A DNA stretch of 64,000 nt. Origin: Zeus faber. Taxonomy: Eukaryota; Chordata; Actinopteri; Zeiformes; Zeidae. The translations under genes and the position numbers were made by a program. Positions 51,031 through 62,640 of the stretch are shown here, one piece after another; the stretch's first letter is position 1; the number at the start of each line of letters is the position of its first letter. The stretch covers positions 8,902,087 to 8,966,086 of the forward strand of contig OY482865.1 of the NCBI GenBank assembly GCA_960531495.1. Direction: 5' to 3'. The notes below the pieces were generated by a model. The model was not told where the DNA came from, searched no databases, and saw only the letters and a program-made list of their open reading frames with translations.

Positions 51031-51215
51031 CAATTCACATTTAGAAAAGAGATTGAGGCTGAGTGAAAGTGTTTTTTTACTGTCATTTCAAAACTGCAAG
51101 TATGCATTTATTTGAATTAGAGTTATTTGTTATTCTGGTCTACTTTTATTATATCAGAGGAAAGAGAAAGCTTCAAATTAACTATGCGGAAAATATCATG
51201 CATTTCAAACCTATT
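51031..51215. repeat. Dispersed repeat family 2, copy A
   Basis: CAATTCACATTTAG and AGATTGAGGCT, then CTACTTTTATTATATCA, AGCTTCAAAT and GGAAAATATCATGCAT follow the same order as 60224-60370. Copy A has about 60 extra bases in the middle. Identity is clear in blocks, and the family is not named. The Tc1-like element follows within about 40 bases. Confidence 0.6.
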
Positions 51216-51252
51216 TAACCAAATTTATTTTACTGAAAAAAAAATAATAATA

Positions 51253-51412
<160 letters not shown>

Positions 51413-51658
51413 TGAACCTAAAATGCACTATAACCTTTACAGGTGAACTTAATTTGACCTTCTCTAAACTTTTGAATGCACATGTCCAACTGTTCAGTGT
51501 TTCAGTACTTTTTGCACAACTTGCTGTTCTCTAACAAGGAGCTGAACGGCAAAATTCACAATAGGTGTTTGATCCATGAATCGACCAATACATTTCCTGG
51601 TTCAATTAGAATTGGTATTTAAACACAGTCCTCTTCATCATGCTGTTCACATTTTGAC

Positions 51659-52688
51659 ATGATGAGACCAAGACGACACCTAACAACGGATCAACAGTAC
51701 CTCGCCATTGCGAGGTTTCAAACAGGATGTTCTCAGAGGGAAGTGGCCACTGAGCTGAGAGTGTCACAGAGTGTCATCAGCAGGTTGCAACAGAGATACA
51801 AAGAGACTGGAAGAGTCACAGAAAGGCATAGAAGTGGACGTCCTTTGGCCACATCCCACACTGGTGACCGCTTCATTGTGAACAGTGCCCTGCGGAACCG
51901 GATGATGATGCCACTCAACTCCAGGCACATTTAAGGGAGGTGGGAGGCACCCAAGTGTCACGACAGACCATTCGAAACAGTTTACATCGGCGTGGTCTGC
52001 GTGCTAGACGACCTGCAAGGGTCCCTGACCACACCACCAGGCACAGGCATCATCGTCTTGCACGGGCCAGGGAGCATTTACGCTGGACGAGGGACCAGTG
52101 GCCTCAGTGCTGTTCTCTGATGAAGGTCGATTCACGTTGATCAGAAATGATGGCCGCCAAAGATGTTGGAGACGTCAAGTAGAGCGCTATGCATCAGCCA
52201 CTGTTGTCACCAGACAAGCCTTTGGAGGTGGTGGTGTTACAGTGTGGGCAGGTGTGTCTAGTCAATACAGAACTGCCCTACACTTTGTGAATGGTACAGT
52301 GACAAGCCCACACTACCTGAATAACATCATTCATCCAGTCATTGTGCCCCTGCAAGAACAACACAGGCCTCATTTCATCTTCATGGACGACAATGTTCCA
52401 GCTCATCGAGGTTGCATCATTAGGGAACGGCTGCTGGAGACTGGGGCACCTCAAATGGAGTGGCCTGCACTTTCTCCAGACCTGAATCCCATAGAAAATC
52501 TATGGGATCAGCTGAGTCGCCGTGCAGAGGCTCGTAACTCCGTACCCCAGAACCTCAATGACCTGAGGGCCGCCCTTCAAGAAGAGTGGGGGGCCAGGCC
52601 TCAGCAGAAAATAAGTCGACTTGTGAACAGCATGAGACGTCGTTTTCAAACTGTAATTGATGCTCAAGGGCACATGACAAGTTATTGA
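51659..52688 (+). pseudogene. Tc1-like transposase, two frameshifts
   Basis: The product would bind the element's inverted repeats and cut and rejoin DNA with a DDE catalytic triad. The first segment (51659-51934) carries the N-terminal paired-like helix-turn-helix region (TTDQQYLAIARF, SQREVATELRVSQSVISRLQ) and a GRP hook (RSGRPLATS). The second segment (51940-52140) carries VSRQTIRNSLHRRGLRARRP and [11 protein letters not shown]. The third (52098-52688) carries the catalytic core: SDEGRF (first Asp), DDNVPAHR (second Asp) and [12 protein letters not shown] (Glu), with 34 residues between the second Asp and Glu, i.e. DD34E. The three segments lie in three frames. The breaks fit single-base losses near 51907 (ATGATG before CCACTCAA) and near 52102 (TGG before CCTCAGTG). 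The catalytic residues are still present. The start is the first Met after the left repeat region. Confidence 0.95.
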
Positions 52689-52842
52689 GACATTGACATT
52701 TTTTGTTGTGGTAAACCCACCACTGTTGTTGGCCTTTGTTTCAATAAATTGTTTGAGATGAGGAAATCACCATTGCATGCTTCTGCTTAAATGCCCTACT
52801 TTCATGATATAATATCACTGTAGCGTGAACTTTTTACATTTT

Positions 52843-52896
52843 CCACAAATTTCACTCAAAAGCCAAATATCCCTAACTTTTTGTGAGTAGTGTGTA
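52843..52896 (-). repeat. Right terminal inverted repeat of the Tc1-like element
   Basis: In reverse complement it reads TACACACTACTCACAAAAAG followed by GTTAGGGATATTTGGCTTTT. It is the better-preserved end and includes the outer tip missing on the left. Confidence 0.88.
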
Positions 52897-52902
52897 TGTG
52901 TA

Positions 52903-52904
<2 letters not shown>

Positions 52905-52938
<34 letters not shown>
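52905..52938. repeat. (TC)n microsatellite next to the transposon
   Basis: Seventeen TC units begin about eight bases past the right end of the Tc1-like element. Confidence 0.97.
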
Positions 52939-52942
<4 letters not shown>

Positions 52943-53693
52943 ATCAACTCATCAGTCTTGGGAATGTCCACGTGTGCACAACGTGGGTGAGTCCACGGGG
53001 GTTCACGCCCCCAAAAGTAAAGAACCCCTGAACCGTGGGGAGCAGCGCAAGGAGCAGCGTGAGGCCACAGCGTGAAGTCGCAGCGCGGGCGTCCATCCCC
53101 GGCCCCTGCGGCCGAGCCGTGTTACGGGCAGGCTCCCGCCCTCCTGTCAGGTTGCTCTTGGTTTATGTAAACAACAGCGAAAAATTATGCATCCATGCGT
53201 CCGAGCGCGAGCGAGAAACGTCTCCCACGGCGCGGCTTCTCGACAGAGAACTCGACCCGGAGGACGGGGGCACGGCAGGAAGTGTCGCTTCTCGCCATGG
53301 AAGCAAATGAAAACCCAATTTGGGAGGTGGATGTGTTTTTATTTTTTATTTTAATTCAAGGTATTTTTGTACAAAAGGTCAAACATCTGGAACATCTATC
53401 TTTCCATTCATCGCCCCCATAGGAACTGCAAGAACCTCACTCTAGCACGAGTGATATCGACACTACCGGAATTACACCAACGCGCAACAAAATTCAAAAA
53501 ATTCAAAATTCATGCTGGTGGAATTTCGGTTTTCGATGTACCGCGGATTTCACTAGGAATCATGGGAATCCAAAAAGATATGGGGGAGTCCAATCCCTTC
53601 CAGAAGAGCCCGTGGTGAAACCTGCGGCGACATCGGCGAGGGGAAACCTCTTCAATAACTTGCACACCCCATTGCCAACCTCTTCATAGCGGT
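52939..53693. other. No gene recognised
   Basis: 53030-53290 is GC- and CpG-rich. Frames there show no domain. Confidence 0.5.

Positions 53694-53739
<46 letters not shown>
53694..53739. repeat. (CA)n microsatellite
   Basis: About 23 CA units. Confidence 0.97.
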
Positions 53740-53741
<2 letters not shown>

Positions 53742-54580
53742 CAAACTCCACAGCGACTGCACCGCCGGGTCGACCAGGACCGGGCAGCCCTCCCTCCCTC
53801 AGAACATAGAGGAAGAAGAGGGGGACAAAAACGGGGGACGAGGGTTGTAGGAATATGGGGGCGATGACATGAGAGAACCAGAAGAAGCAGCAAAGAAAGA
53901 CAGAGGAACTAAGAAAACCCCCCAAAAAAAAAAAAAAACAGACTGGGCGGAGAACAGGCCCTGAAAGTGAAACAGAAAAAATAAAAGCTGGAAAAAAAAG
54001 TGAGATTAATTACAGAGAGAGAAGGGGGGGGGGAGCGAGAGTGAGCGTCCGGGTGCGGTGGGGATATGAAGCGTCCTCGGGCTAGATTCCTGAGGCTCAG
54101 CGCTCCCTCCCTCGCTCTCTCTCACGGTGCCAGAGACTAAAACTGAGCTTTTATGCTCGAAACTTTGCTGTATTTTAGACAGGGCTTAGCGAGCGGGTGA
54201 GGAGCGGAGGCGGACGGGGAGGAATACAAATTCCGGCCCTCCGTTTGGACCGCTGAAACGGGGGGATTATTAGGGAGCCCTTCCGCGGAGGGGCGTCTGG
54301 GAGGAGGTTAGGGGGAGAATCCACCCTGCCTTCCTCCCTGTTGTTTTTCATCCCGATGTTTAACAACCAGGGCAACGGCACGCCGCCTCGGGCATTTTAA
54401 CTTTTTTTTTTTTTTCCCCTTTCTTTTTTTAAGAATTCGATGCAAATTAGCCGAGCAGCTGACCACACCAATGGGCTTTTGAAGGAGGGGACCTTCTCAT
54501 GATCCGTCCGGCTCTCGCCAATCGATCACGAGCGACTCGCCGCGCTCCCCGCCACCCTTCCTTCTGACCCCACAAGCAGA
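53740..54580. other. No gene recognised
   Basis: An A-rich stretch lies at 53919-54000, a G run at 54026-54035 and a T-rich tract at 54404-54430. Confidence 0.5.
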
Positions 54581-54672
54581 TTGTGTGTGTGTGTGTGTGT
54601 GTATGTGCTATACGTGTGTGTGTGCGTGTGTACGCATGTGTGTGTCTTTGTGTACGCATGTGTGTGTGTGAG
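54581..54672. repeat. Imperfect (TG)n with TACGCA inserts
   Basis: TG units are interrupted by ATGTGCTATACG and by two copies of TGTGTACGCATGTGTGTGT, 23 bases apart. Confidence 0.93.
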
Positions 54673-54741
54673 CGCGCAGGAGGATCAGAGAGGTGCGTAG
54701 GCCCGGGCGAAGGGCTTTGACTGTTTCAGAGGAACAACCTT

Positions 54742-54744
<3 letters not shown>

Positions 54745-54803
<59 letters not shown>
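54745..54803. repeat. (TC)n microsatellite, 29 units
   Basis: A perfect TC run. Confidence 0.98.
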
Positions 54804-54806
<3 letters not shown>

Positions 54807-56738
54807 AGTCACTCTCCTCCTCCTCACATCGGCGTGGAAAGAAATGGGCCCCCGACACAACAGCCGAATGGATCTTTTAATGTGAAGTAGGTCAGCGCGT
54901 ACTGCGGCGTAATGACTCACTCAGGTGCCTGGCCGCCGACAAAAAGCACTCGTTCATTTCAGTGTCAGGGAAAATCTCCTTTATTTCTTCTTTCTTCTTC
55001 TTCTTCTCTCGAACCGCTCGTAACGTCCATCCCGCAATATGGCGAAACACCTCCGTCGTCTTCCTGCCCCCTGGGCGACATTTCACTCTGTTTTTTTTTT
55101 TGTTTTTTTTGCGACTCTGCTGAAAGACACGTAACCTTTCGGAGCCGTACGCCGGATCCTAATTATGCGTCACATTTGCATATGATACACGATACATAAG
55201 CATTATAACCTCCAATGCAAACCGGATTAAGCCCCGCATCGCATACGGTCTATTTACGATCCCCGTGGTCCTTATTTGTGAGGAGTCCTATTCATTATCA
55301 GTCACATTAACATAATTATCGGGCTGAAAATAGCATTTCCTCCTATACGTTCATGAAAGGCAAAAAAAAAAAAAAAAAACCTCAACGTTCAAAATGCGTT
55401 TTTTTTTGTTTTTTTTTTCTAATCTCGGTGCCAGAAAAAACTCCTATCAAGGCTAAAGACAGAATAGAGAAGATAATGAGAGGGAGAGCCTTTGTGCATT
55501 TAACGATTGCTAGAAATGGCCAGGAAGGTACTTCGTATTGGGTTTGAAATTCAGCTTATGTTTTCTCTTTCATAATAAATTTGTTTTTATTATAAATACA
55601 AGCTTTTCATACCTGCTCCCTTCCGTGTATACTGTATATTTTATTTTTTATACAAGCAACGCGATTGACCCATGGAAGACCAAGACGCTGAGGTTGCAAG
55701 TCTAACCCCAGACTCATTGAAACATGGAGGAATTTTATTTTTAATTATTCAAAATGAATTGCAGTTTTTGGAGCACTCTAATAACAGTCTCGTCTAATAA
55801 CACCGAATCTCTGCAGTCCGAGACAGTGTCAATATACAATTTTCGGGGCATATCTGAGGGGCAGACCTTCCAATTACAGACCTTTAACCTTAACCTTAAC
55901 CTTTAAATCGGACACTCGCGACAGAAAGTGAAAACCACAAGCGCAGCTGGAACCGGATTTTAAACTGAACAAACCCCATTTGGGGGAGCATTTGGGATTA
56001 AATATAAATAAGTATAATAATTTGAGGTCATGATGTTGAACAAGTGCTTTAACAAAGAACATGAGTACTTTTACTTAAGTAGAATAAAGAGTGCAGGACC
56101 TTTCAGCAGGCGTATTAGTACTGAGTCCACCCCTGGAAAAGTTCTGGAGCCATAGTTTTGTGAAGTGCTTGGAAAGGAAGGCGCTTACTTACGTTCTGCA
56201 CAACCGGTCCCGAAGAAAATAGGATAAGATCAAAAAAGATAAGATCAAGGCCTCTTGGCTCACTTGGGGTCAGCACAAAAATCTACGTGCAAATCTATGA
56301 GCTTGAGGTTTAAAAAAAAAAAAAAAACTCAAAAAGTTGAAAAGTTGAAAAAGTTCAGTGAGGAATGCAATATACCTCCACGTCCCAAAACAATTATTTT
56401 TTTTTACCCAGCTCAACTTGAAATTATTCAATAATTCAAATTCAAAAGTTTCTCATGAATAAATCAGTGAAAAACAGTCTGCTCCTCCAGAGTCTCTCAA
56501 GTTTAAATGAACAAACCTAATTTTGAGGTAGGGATCATCTCTTAAAGGCGCAGTACACTCATTCATTAAAGGGGACATATTTCACCTGCACAGGTACAGC
56601 AGCAAACCCAATGAACATCAACTATTTTTTTTTTTTGCTTCTTTTAAATTAATTTTTAGGCTTATTGTATATTGCCAATTGTCCTATTTAATTGTTATTT
56701 TATTCTATTGTTCATATTAAAGTGAACTGTTCTATTTT
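54804..56738. other. No gene recognised
   Basis: TTC units lie near 54987-55006, T and A tracts at 55090-55112, 55362-55379 and 56311-56327, and three TTAACC units at 55887-55905. AT-rich overall after 55350. Confidence 0.5.
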
Positions 56739-56789
56739 GCAAATCTGTCTGTCTATCTGTCTATCATCTATCTATCTAGCTACTGTATC

Positions 56790-56845
<56 letters not shown>

Positions 56846-56866
56846 GTATCTATCAATCTACAGTAT
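56739..56866. repeat. (TCTA/TCTG)n tetranucleotide array
   Basis: Mixed TATC and GTCT units with a clean (GTCT)n core of about 11 units near 56798-56841. Confidence 0.95.
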
Positions 56867-56937
56867 GTATCTTCACAGCACTTGACCCTGGAGGCTGCAC
56901 GGCTCATGAATTTGAAAAAAAATAAAAATAAAATAAA

Positions 56938-57083
56938 ATAATAATAATATATATAATATATATATATATATACAGTATCTATATATATATATATATATAC
57001 ATATCTATGTGTATATATATATACATTTATATACATATACATATACATATACATATGTATATACAGTATATGTATATATACAG

Positions 57084-57124
<41 letters not shown>

Positions 57125-57130
57125 ATATAT
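56938..57130. repeat. (TA)n-rich array with CAGTATATG units
   Basis: TA runs alternate with TATACATA and a repeated TATACAGTATATGTATATA unit (two copies near 57061-57097). The arms are largely self-complementary. Confidence 0.95.
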
Positions 57131-57719
57131 ATTCTCCTCTTCAAATTACAAATCAAATCAACTGAAACTCAATATTTATGATTCTTTTCCAAATAAAGAC
57201 TCCTACAGCATTGCTCAAATGTGTACTCACTGATAATTTACCGTCACAATGTATAACAAAACAATATATTTAATCTAGCGTATTAAAGCTTTTAAATATA
57301 TCGATATATATATTTATTGTTCTTCCTAACGGATGGAGAAGCGTGCAGACCGTCTTGGAACATTTCCAGTACAAAAGTTGAACTTGTTACGAGGACACTG
57401 ATGACTAACGCTGCAAAGCTTTCTAAAGCAGAGAGTCATTACCGCTCGAGAATCCTTCACTTGGCTGGCAAATTGAAGAGCATCGTACAAGACCGTTATT
57501 TAATTTGAAAATTGTCTCTGCTGTGTAAAAAGTGCAGTTGTTTTCCTTCCCTGGCATGAGGCTGTGTGTTAAAGGACGGGTATTTGGAGCCCTGGGATCA
57601 TTTAGAGGGAAAGGAAACATCTGGATGGGTCCCGTAGACCTGTACTGCGAATGGAAAAGAATAAAGGTGTGAAGATGTTTTAAAGGACACATAAGACAAT
57701 ATGGAATGTAGCTTCACAA
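57131..57719. other. No gene recognised
   Basis: Unique sequence. The frame 57317-57508 shows no domain. Confidence 0.5.
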
Positions 57720-57743
57720 TGACAGAGAGACAGACAAACAGAA

Positions 57744-57774
<31 letters not shown>

Positions 57775-57811
57775 TAGAGAGAAAGACAGACAGACAGACA
57801 GACAGATAGAC

Positions 57812-57876
<65 letters not shown>

Positions 57877-57960
57877 CTTTATTCATCCCAAAGGGAAATT
57901 GTAGTGTCCCAGCAGCTCATATTGATAAATAGGCAGAAAGCAGTAAATCAATAAAGATAT
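57720..57960 (-). mobile_element. Retroposon 3' end with (GACA)n/(GATA)n tail
   Basis: The tail runs over 57720-57875 on the plus strand as GACA then GATA units. It is followed by TACTTTATTCATCCCAAAGG and GAAATTGTAGTGTCCCAGCA. In reverse complement this is the teleost end CAATTTCCCTTTGGGATGAA then TAAAGTATC, the same as at 9608-9655 on the plus strand. The element body upstream fades near 57960 or somewhat beyond. Confidence 0.7.
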
Positions 57961-58950
57961 TATATTGATTCACATATTGTAATTATACACATCCACCATA
58001 GGAAGAAGATAGATTGGGTCATATACAGTAACTAATGAAATGAACCTAACAGGGAACCAGGAAGATGAATCTTAGGATAAGAAAGAAATTGCTAATTTAC
58101 AATAAACCTAATGATAAACATTAAATATCAGCCAATTTCTCTTTTTATGAATGTAAAACGAAAGTAAAATAAACCTTTAAAAAAAAAATAATAATAATAA
58201 GCCCGCTCATGGAACCATGAAAAACCATCCAGGTCCTCCTCCCTTTTCCTGGAATTGAACCCGTTCAGGTGCCTTCGTTCCCTTCGGGTTATCGATCCTA
58301 AGTTACGCTCCAGGTTAATGAGCGAGGCTGGTCTGCTTTATCCAAGCGTCATGTCCAGCACAGCTGCCAGTGCACAGAATAAACCCACAGAACTCCACCC
58401 GCGGAACAAGAGCGAGGACAGATGGTGCTCTTTATGCCACCAGTAAAAGACCCATTTATAACTGTGAAATCCAGTCAATAAATTCTGCACCGCCCTCTCA
58501 GGCCTTTTTTTTTTAATTTTCTTTTTTTTTCTTTTTTAATTTACTGTTTTGTTTTTTCTTTAAACTCCCCCTCGCGCGTCCCAAAATGTCAGCCTGGAAC
58601 ACAATCAGAACGTTCCCCCCTTAACTCCCCCAATAACCAGCGCAGAGGGGAGCGTGAACTCGCAACATTTTTTTTTTCACCGTCCAAATATATATATATT
58701 TTTTGTTAAACATCCCTGGCTTGTCCGGGTACGATCACGGTTTTATTTAACCTTTTTTTTTTTTTTTTTTTCCCCTTCCCCCCCCCCGATGCCCCGGGTT
58801 CATGAGCCGTGCAGCCTCCGGGGTCGAGGGCCGTGAAGGTCCAGACGACGGGCGGTGACAGGCGCCGGCGTCAGAGCCTTCGCACGTGACACGCCCATCA
58901 ATCCCAGGCCCGGGCAATCCTTGACGCCCTGGAAATTTGTGGCCCGTTTT
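57961..58950. other. No gene recognised
   Basis: AT-rich at first, with an A/AAT run near 58179-58200. T-rich tracts lie at 58507-58536 and 58753-58771, followed by a C run. The sequence becomes GC-rich towards 58950. Confidence 0.5.
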
Positions 58951-59010
58951 TGGGGGTGGTGCGGTGGAGTTGGGTAGGGGAGGGTGGGGGGCGGGTGGGG
59001 TGGGTTGGCT
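58951..59010 (+). promoter_or_regulatory. G-rich tract, predicted G-quadruplex
   Basis: The plus strand has at least five runs of three or more G in close succession (GGGTAGGGGAGGGTGGGGGG then CGGGTGGGGTGGG). This satisfies the usual G3+N1-7 pattern. It lies about 270 bases before a CpG-rich block. Confidence 0.7.
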
Positions 59011-59279
59011 CTTTTAAGAGAGGAAGGGTTGATGGTGAAAAGGGATGGTGGCCAAACCCTTTAAACAGCAACTTAACGACCCTCTACGGTTCATTAGCCG
59101 TCGTCGTACTCTGGATCAAGTACCGCGGGGGGCGACCCTGTTCATTAAGTCCCCAAACTGTCAAGGCAGCTGCAGTTAGGGGGTGTGAAATATGTTTTTC
59201 ATATTATTGTTTTTGTTCATGGAAAGTTGACGTCAGTGTATGGACGTCATGGAACCAAGGTGCTGACCATAATGAATAA

Positions 59280-59830
59280 GATTTGCATCGGGAGCAGTTC
59301 CGACGCGCCATGGTCCAGTTTCAACCCTGGTCGCTCCATTTTTGTGGAATAAGAAATCATCCCCGCAAGGGTGAAATCTCCGCGCGCGTGCGCAGGACGG
59401 CGGCACGCACAGGTTCACGTGACAGCACTGCGGTCCGCTGATTAGCCACGGACTGATCGGTGAGGCGGGAGAGCCGGCCCCGCCCAGCCGCCTCCCTCGC
59501 CAGCTCCCGGTCACTCGTCGACCGGATGGGGGAGAGAAGACGGAGGACCCCTTGGCACCGCGCGGAGAGCTGCCTGAGGATCGTGACAGGGACCTGGCCG
59601 GACAGCGCCGTCGCCGACCCCGGACGCGGGGCTCTGTTGGCCGGGGCAGATGGGACCGCAGACTCCGGTGCAAACGCTGTGATAATAATGACCGATGTCC
59701 AGCGGCCGACGTTGTTGGGACGCGCTGCTCCCCAGACACACGACGCCGTGGCTTTGAAAGGCGGACCCTTCTGCATCGCGTCTTCAATGGAAATCAATTT
59801 AAGAGCGGCGACAGGGAAGAGTTAAAGGGG
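59280..59830. promoter_or_regulatory. CpG-rich block, possible promoter
   Basis: Dense CpG sites with CGCGCGTGCGCAGG (an NRF1-like word) near 59381-59395 and TTCACGTGAC (an E-box CACGTG) near 59413-59422. Frames stay open on both strands (plus 59460-59825, minus 59233-59787), as expected in GC-rich DNA. None contains a domain I recognise, so no first exon is called. Confidence 0.35.
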
Positions 59831-60125
59831 GGAAAAAAACAACACGCTTGGCAAGGCGCTCACGCCCTGGGAAATAAAGCCAAATTCCAAATTAATGGTA
59901 CGATAAATGTTATATTTCATGGTCAAAGCAAGATTTGTTGCCATCATAACACAAGTGTGTATTCCATTACAGATTAATCAATTCATTTGCTTTCGCGTCA
60001 TCTTGAATTGTGGTTATAGTTATAAAGATTAACCTTAATAAGTTCTTCAGTGGTGCGACTGGGGCGGTACATTGTTTGGTCACACACCGACTACCCTGGA
60101 CCCTGTGCATTGCTGCCTGGAGCTA

Positions 60126-60186
60126 TATTTATTATTGTTATTATTATTATTATTATGATTATTATTGTTATTATTATTATTATTAT
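60126..60186. repeat. (ATT)n microsatellite
   Basis: ATT/GTT units of about 60 bases followed by a T/G-rich tract. Confidence 0.93.
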
Positions 60187-60223
60187 TTTTTTTTTTTGTT
60201 TGTTTTTTTTGTTATTTAGGAGC

Positions 60224-60370
60224 CAATTCACATTTAGGCCAATAAGAAACAGATTGAGGCTAAATAAGGCGAAATCACAGCGGCTACTTTTGTTATATCA
60301 TAGAGCATGGAGGGAGCTCCAAATGGATTATACAGAAATGACAAACATATATTCATATATACAAATAATT
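60224..60370. repeat. Dispersed repeat family 2, copy B
   Basis: It shares ordered blocks with 51031-51215: CAATTCACATTTAG, AGATTGAGGCT, CTACTTTTGTTATATCA, AGCTCCAAAT and CAGAAATGACAAACAT. It follows an ATT array directly. Confidence 0.6.
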
Positions 60371-61479
60371 TTGCATTTTTGAATATATCAGGCTTCTGAA
60401 CGTCCCGTGACCCCCGATGGGGTCGCGAACCCGACGTTGAATATGTCTGACGTAATATACCCCAGAATGGAATTTCGAAGAAAGAAAAAATAAAAAAAGA
60501 AGAAGAAGAATGAGAAAGGAATTGGGGTAAAATAATTTGAATTTGCGCCACTTGATTAGATTTCACTCGGGCACAATTTCTACAAAAGCATTTTCGTGCA
60601 GCGAGACAAAAAAAAAAGGGTAAAATAGAAAGCAAATTTCGACAATGGCTGCTGAGTGCCATTGTGCTTCACTTAATATGCGGTGGCAGTGAAATGCAAT
60701 ATCCCCGCGCGCTTCTCTGAGTGTTTTGCGGGGCTCGGATTTCAATATGGCGCACGGAGGGACCGTTAATATTCGAAGCAAGATTGATCGCGCGAAGCCC
60801 AGTCTCCGTACGGACAGAAAAGGGGTATTTCATCTCCCGAAATACACCTCTCCCTCCCGCGTCCATCAGATACAGAGCTTTGCATCACCACTCGGGGGAG
60901 CTGGGGGGGGGGGAGGCTCGGGATCACGACAGGAGCTGAAATATGGGTCAACGTGGATTAGCGGTGGCGATATGCTTTGGAAAAGGGGCTGCGTTCCGTG
61001 TTCCATTATGTTATGAAATTCCCACCTCGCGGGAGAGACTCGCCGACCGTTGTTAATTTGTGTGAGCGACTGGAATAACCTGGAATGTCTGCTCAGAGTC
61101 CTGGGATCCTGCTGCGGGTAGAGACGAACCGGAGGGGCAGAGCTCCTCTTTCCAGGGCGGGGTTTGGGGTCTTTTGCCGGGTGGAGAAATGGAAACAATA
61201 ATTGACAACGTTCTACCAAACTGTGAGCATTGATTGAATGGAGCAGTTGACCGCCGGGTCAACCGGGGGAAACCGTGCACCGGACCGCTCTGCTATATTA
61301 GCCCGGAAAGACACAGCACCTGGAGGATCCTTTTGAGAATAATTCAAGCGGTGCTCGGAGTAGCTAAAGAAAAATAATTGGAAATTATTCGCTGAGTAAT
61401 GATTGTGATCCGCCAGTGTCTCGACTTCAATTTATTTTTATTTAATGCAATATTGCTTTTTTTTTTCTATAATGATTAA
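60371..61479. other. No gene recognised
   Basis: 60690-60900 has conserved-element texture with CpG sites and GGATTTCAATATGGCGCAC (a YY1-like ATGGCG). A G run lies at 60903-60912. Chance frames occur on both strands. Confidence 0.4.
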
Positions 61480-61548
61480 TAATGAAAATAATAACAATAA
61501 TAATACAATTATTATTATTGTTATTATTATGAATAATAATAATGTACA

Positions 61549-61593
<45 letters not shown>

Positions 61594-61720
61594 CTATAAT
61601 AACAACTAATTAATAATAATAATAATAATAATAATTATTATTATAACAGCAATATTATTATCATTATCATTATTATTATTAATTATTATTACGACTAAAC
61701 AAATATATAAAAAAAATATC

Positions 61721-61755
<35 letters not shown>
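61480..61755. repeat. (ATT)n/(AAT)n array with strand switches
   Basis: Blocks of ATT and AAT alternate several times, so arms from neighbouring blocks are complementary. The longest clean run is ATT at about 61551-61592, and the last block is AAT at about 61722-61754. Confidence 0.96.
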
Positions 61756-62530
61756 TTTGATTGCTTTCTACTGATGTAACGCACTTTAAGCTGCATTTTA
61801 TGTATGGACGGTGTAAAGAAAATAGCGCGTATTGTTATTATTATTATGATAAAAGTAGTTATATTTTCAACTATACTGGAGATGAAAATGAATCCACTCT
61901 GGTAACATTAGCAGAACATCCAGAAATAGGGGCAAAAGAGAAGTGACAGGCCCCGGTAGCTCACACTAATAAATTGTTTTACTGAGGGTGAGGAAAACGG
62001 AGCCTTTATTGATAGCTGCGCCCAGAGCTTACATTGAGAAAGATAACTGGAACACAGACCCCCCTCCCTCACCCACCCACCCACCCTCCTTTAATGGTTT
62101 TGCAGAGTAGAAAAAATGTATATTTGTCCAATTTCCTTCCTCCGTCACCACGCCGCGACCGCATAAGTGACAGTGAGTGGCAGTTTGTGGACTAATATCC
62201 AGGTTAACAACAAATGCTGTACAAAACGACAATGGAGTCACCAAGAGAGTGCATTTCCATTTCCATATCTAATGAGAGCACCATCCAGCTCATACTGAGA
62301 AATAATGAAATGTAAATATAAAACATCACCGGCTGCAGTAGGCGTCCACATATACTGTAGGTTCGGTCTCGTAAATGCTTATTCATTCCTTGTAAACGCA
62401 CATCAGCATAAATATAATATATTACACAATAACTTTAACACTTAGGCCATCAGTGAATGCGGGTGTGATACCAGCCCAGGGCGCTGTTGTCTGGGTGAAT
62501 GTTTATCCATATCGACAGTTTCGTGACCAC
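61756..62530. other. No gene recognised
   Basis: AT-rich unique sequence with a short CACC run at 62070-62087. Confidence 0.5.
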
Positions 62531-62640
62531 AAAGGGCGGATCCCTCCACCGACAATGGAAACCGCATATAGAGGAGGACGTGCATGACACACGTTGAAGG
62601 GCCATTTCTTATTAAGTGCAAGATAAATAAAGTATCCAAT
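62531..62640. repeat. Dispersed repeat family 1, copy B
   Basis: GGGCGGATCCCTCCACCGAC then AATGGAAACCGCATATAGAG align with 24656-24712. The copy ends in GATAAATAAAGTATCCAAT, which resembles the GATGAATAAAGTATC end of the retroposon tails at 9.6 and 57.7 kb. That suggests the family may use the same LINE-type 3' end. Confidence 0.55.

Noticed and set aside
55885..55906. Telomere-like TTAACC units
   Set aside because: Only three complete units plus partial flanks, and the unit differs from the vertebrate telomere repeat.
59233..59797. 184- and 146-codon minus-strand frames and 121-141-codon plus frames in the CpG block
   Set aside because: Mutually overlapping frames in CpG-rich DNA with no recognisable domain. 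Kept only as a possible CpG island.
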